Of a stretch of 64,000 nt of DNA, positions 62,560 to 64,000 are shown piece after piece. The stretch spans positions 2,418,001 through 2,482,000 of the forward strand of contig NC_061131.1 of assembly GCF_905220365.1 (NCBI RefSeq). Direction: 5' to 3'. Position 1 is the stretch's first letter. Every line of letters begins with the position of its first letter. The translations under genes and the position numbers were made by a program. The notes beneath the pieces are model-generated. The model saw nothing but the letters and a program-made list of their open reading frames with translations. It searched no databases and had not been told where the DNA came from. This stretch comes from Vanessa cardui. Taxonomy: Eukaryota; Arthropoda; Insecta; Lepidoptera; Nymphalidae.

Positions 62560-64000
62560 ATCTCATAGAGAACAGGATATACAATATGGAAGGAAAGGAG
62601 GCATATTTATTTCAACGTGCATATGCATCAGCTTCATTATCTTCGCAGTATTAACAGCTATACTTGTCGGCATAATTGTTTACTATATTACTTATTTTAG
62701 GGTAAGTTACTTATTTTATAAAAATATTTTTTTATTATAACACGACCCAACCCAGTCAATGTTACCATACCAAAAAACCACATTGACAATTTATCATATT
62801 ATTTAAAAATAGGTATTAGTTATAATATTATCAAAGGAACTGTGTACTTAATACGTTATCGAAATCAACATTCAAGGACGCTGTTAACGTTTTCGTTAAT
62901 GTCTATACATTATCGCTATGGCCTTTGACATATGATTAGAAAAATTATAACGTCAAAACTCAAAATAATGCAGATGCCAATGAATAATGACATAAGTCAG
63001 TTTACATTTTAAAGTCGCAAGGTAGACTTGTGTTAAGTAGTATAAGGATCGAATTTAAATAAAAAAAAAAAAAATTCTATTAAAAAACATGTTAAGGAGT
63101 GGAATATGTAATATTTCCGCTATTACTGTTATTGACCTATTTGTCACATAAGTTATTTTAGTGAAACTACATTTAAAAAATCATATTAATATATTTATAA
63201 AATTTTGACTAGACGAAAATGTATATTTGCTTTTTGTATTTTTTATTTTATTCAGTGATATGTGTAACTAAAAGTGTGAGTATACTTTTATAAAAATACA
63301 TTATTCAAATATATCTTAAATTTTAAATTTAATTCTTAAAGCAATAAATTAGTTATTTAAATGCATAAATCAATTTCATAATATTACAGGTGTCACAACA
63401 AACTGGGGAGTATTGGGACGATGCTGAACCATTTGGACAATCTGGTCCACCATCTCCAGACCTTCGACTCCCCACCTATGTAGTGCCAAGTTTCTACAGA
63501 TTAAAAATAAAAGCGGACCTGGAAAACTCATCGTTTCATGGAGACGTTTACATAACTATAAAAGCTAATAAAAATGTAAAAGAAATAATTCTGCACTCAA
63601 AGAACCTCAGTATTAAGCCGAATGCTACCTTAACTGAACAAATCTATGAGAAAGTTGAAACTTTACATACAACGAAAAAAATAAAAAGAGAAGTAACAAA
63701 TGCAACCGCAGAAAATAGCAATGTTACAACGGTTAATAATGAAACATTTGTATCTAATAATACAGAAGAGACTTTAAACCCTGTAACAGTTGGTACTCAT
63801 GACACGACAACGACTCAACCGATTGATACCCAAGTCACACATAGTCATGTGCGTAACATCAACATTACCTCCGTCGTTTTATCTTCTGGTGATCGACTTA
63901 TCCTGACCCTTGCATCAGCCCTCACACCTGATGTGGATTATACATTACAATTGTCATTCGATGGTGTCATACAAAATTCACTAACAGGCTTTTATAAAAG
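62519..64000 (+). CDS. Type II membrane M1 aminopeptidase, first two coding exons (cut by window end)
   Basis: Exons 62,519-62,701 and 63,390 to beyond 64,000 join in phase (AGG|GTAAGT; ATTACAG|GTG). Residues 1-28 are cytoplasmic and about 29-54 form one hydrophobic segment (IFISTCICISFIIFAVLTAI...), giving a signal anchor with the catalytic part outside the cell. From residue 87, RLPTYVVPSFYRLKIKADLE begins the M1 N-terminal domain, and LTLASALTPDVDYTLQLSF with LTGFYK continues it. Between them lies a long insertion (about 143-215) rich in Asn, Ser and Thr, with several NXS/T sites and a basic KKIKR. Family members of this topology trim peptides at the cell surface; the zinc motif lies outside the window, so activity cannot be judged. 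The acceptor at 62,501 implies an upstream noncoding exon. Confidence 0.88.

Overview
This is AT-rich eukaryotic DNA from an insect, almost certainly a moth or butterfly (Lepidoptera). Genes are split into short exons with GT-AG introns. The space between exons is packed with short tRNA-derived SINEs and other interspersed repeats of the kind typical of lepidopteran genomes. There are no operons, ribosome binding sites, CRISPR arrays or rRNA genes. Coordinates come from reading by eye; exon edges should be good to about 1-2 bases, repeat edges to about 10-20.

Left end (1-14,278). A 491-bp direct repeat (1-491 and 1214-1704) flanks a truncated copy (491-845) of the last exon of a nearby gene. 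The intact gene lies on the minus strand at 4560-6653. Its three exons encode a 128-residue secreted protein with two WAP (whey acidic protein) four-disulfide-core domains. The rest is repeats, including a 5'-truncated Penelope-like retroelement with a GIY-YIG endonuclease (11,829-12,775).

Main gene (14,279-33,621, minus). Fourteen exons with mutually consistent phases join into an open frame of 2736 nt (911 residues plus stop): a signal peptide followed by a full-length M1-family (aminopeptidase N-like) protein. The fold-defining sequence is kept, but all three zinc ligands are replaced (HEXXH-18-E reads QEVSY-18-K). The GAMEN motif reads RPADN and the catalytic Tyr aligns with Cys. It looks like an intact but catalytically dead pseudo-aminopeptidase, and it is the most interesting item in the window. 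Its largest intron (15,959-19,978) hosts a 272-bp hAT-type MITE and a 1235-bp P-type DNA transposon derivative carrying a THAP zinc-finger start.

Middle (33.6-62.5 kb). This gene-poor stretch holds many SINE copies, RTE-type LINE fragments, a nested SINE, a 564-bp foldback element with 207-bp inverted arms flanked by TTAA, several perfect hairpins, and a possible small secreted-peptide gene (38,790-38,957, minus) whose frame is broken.

Right end (62,502-64,000, plus). The first two coding exons of a second M1 aminopeptidase begin here and run off the window. This one is a type II membrane protein with an Asn/Ser/Thr-rich insertion in its N-terminal domain. The window therefore contains two divergent M1 genes on opposite strands: one inactive and secreted, the other membrane-anchored with its catalytic exons outside the window.
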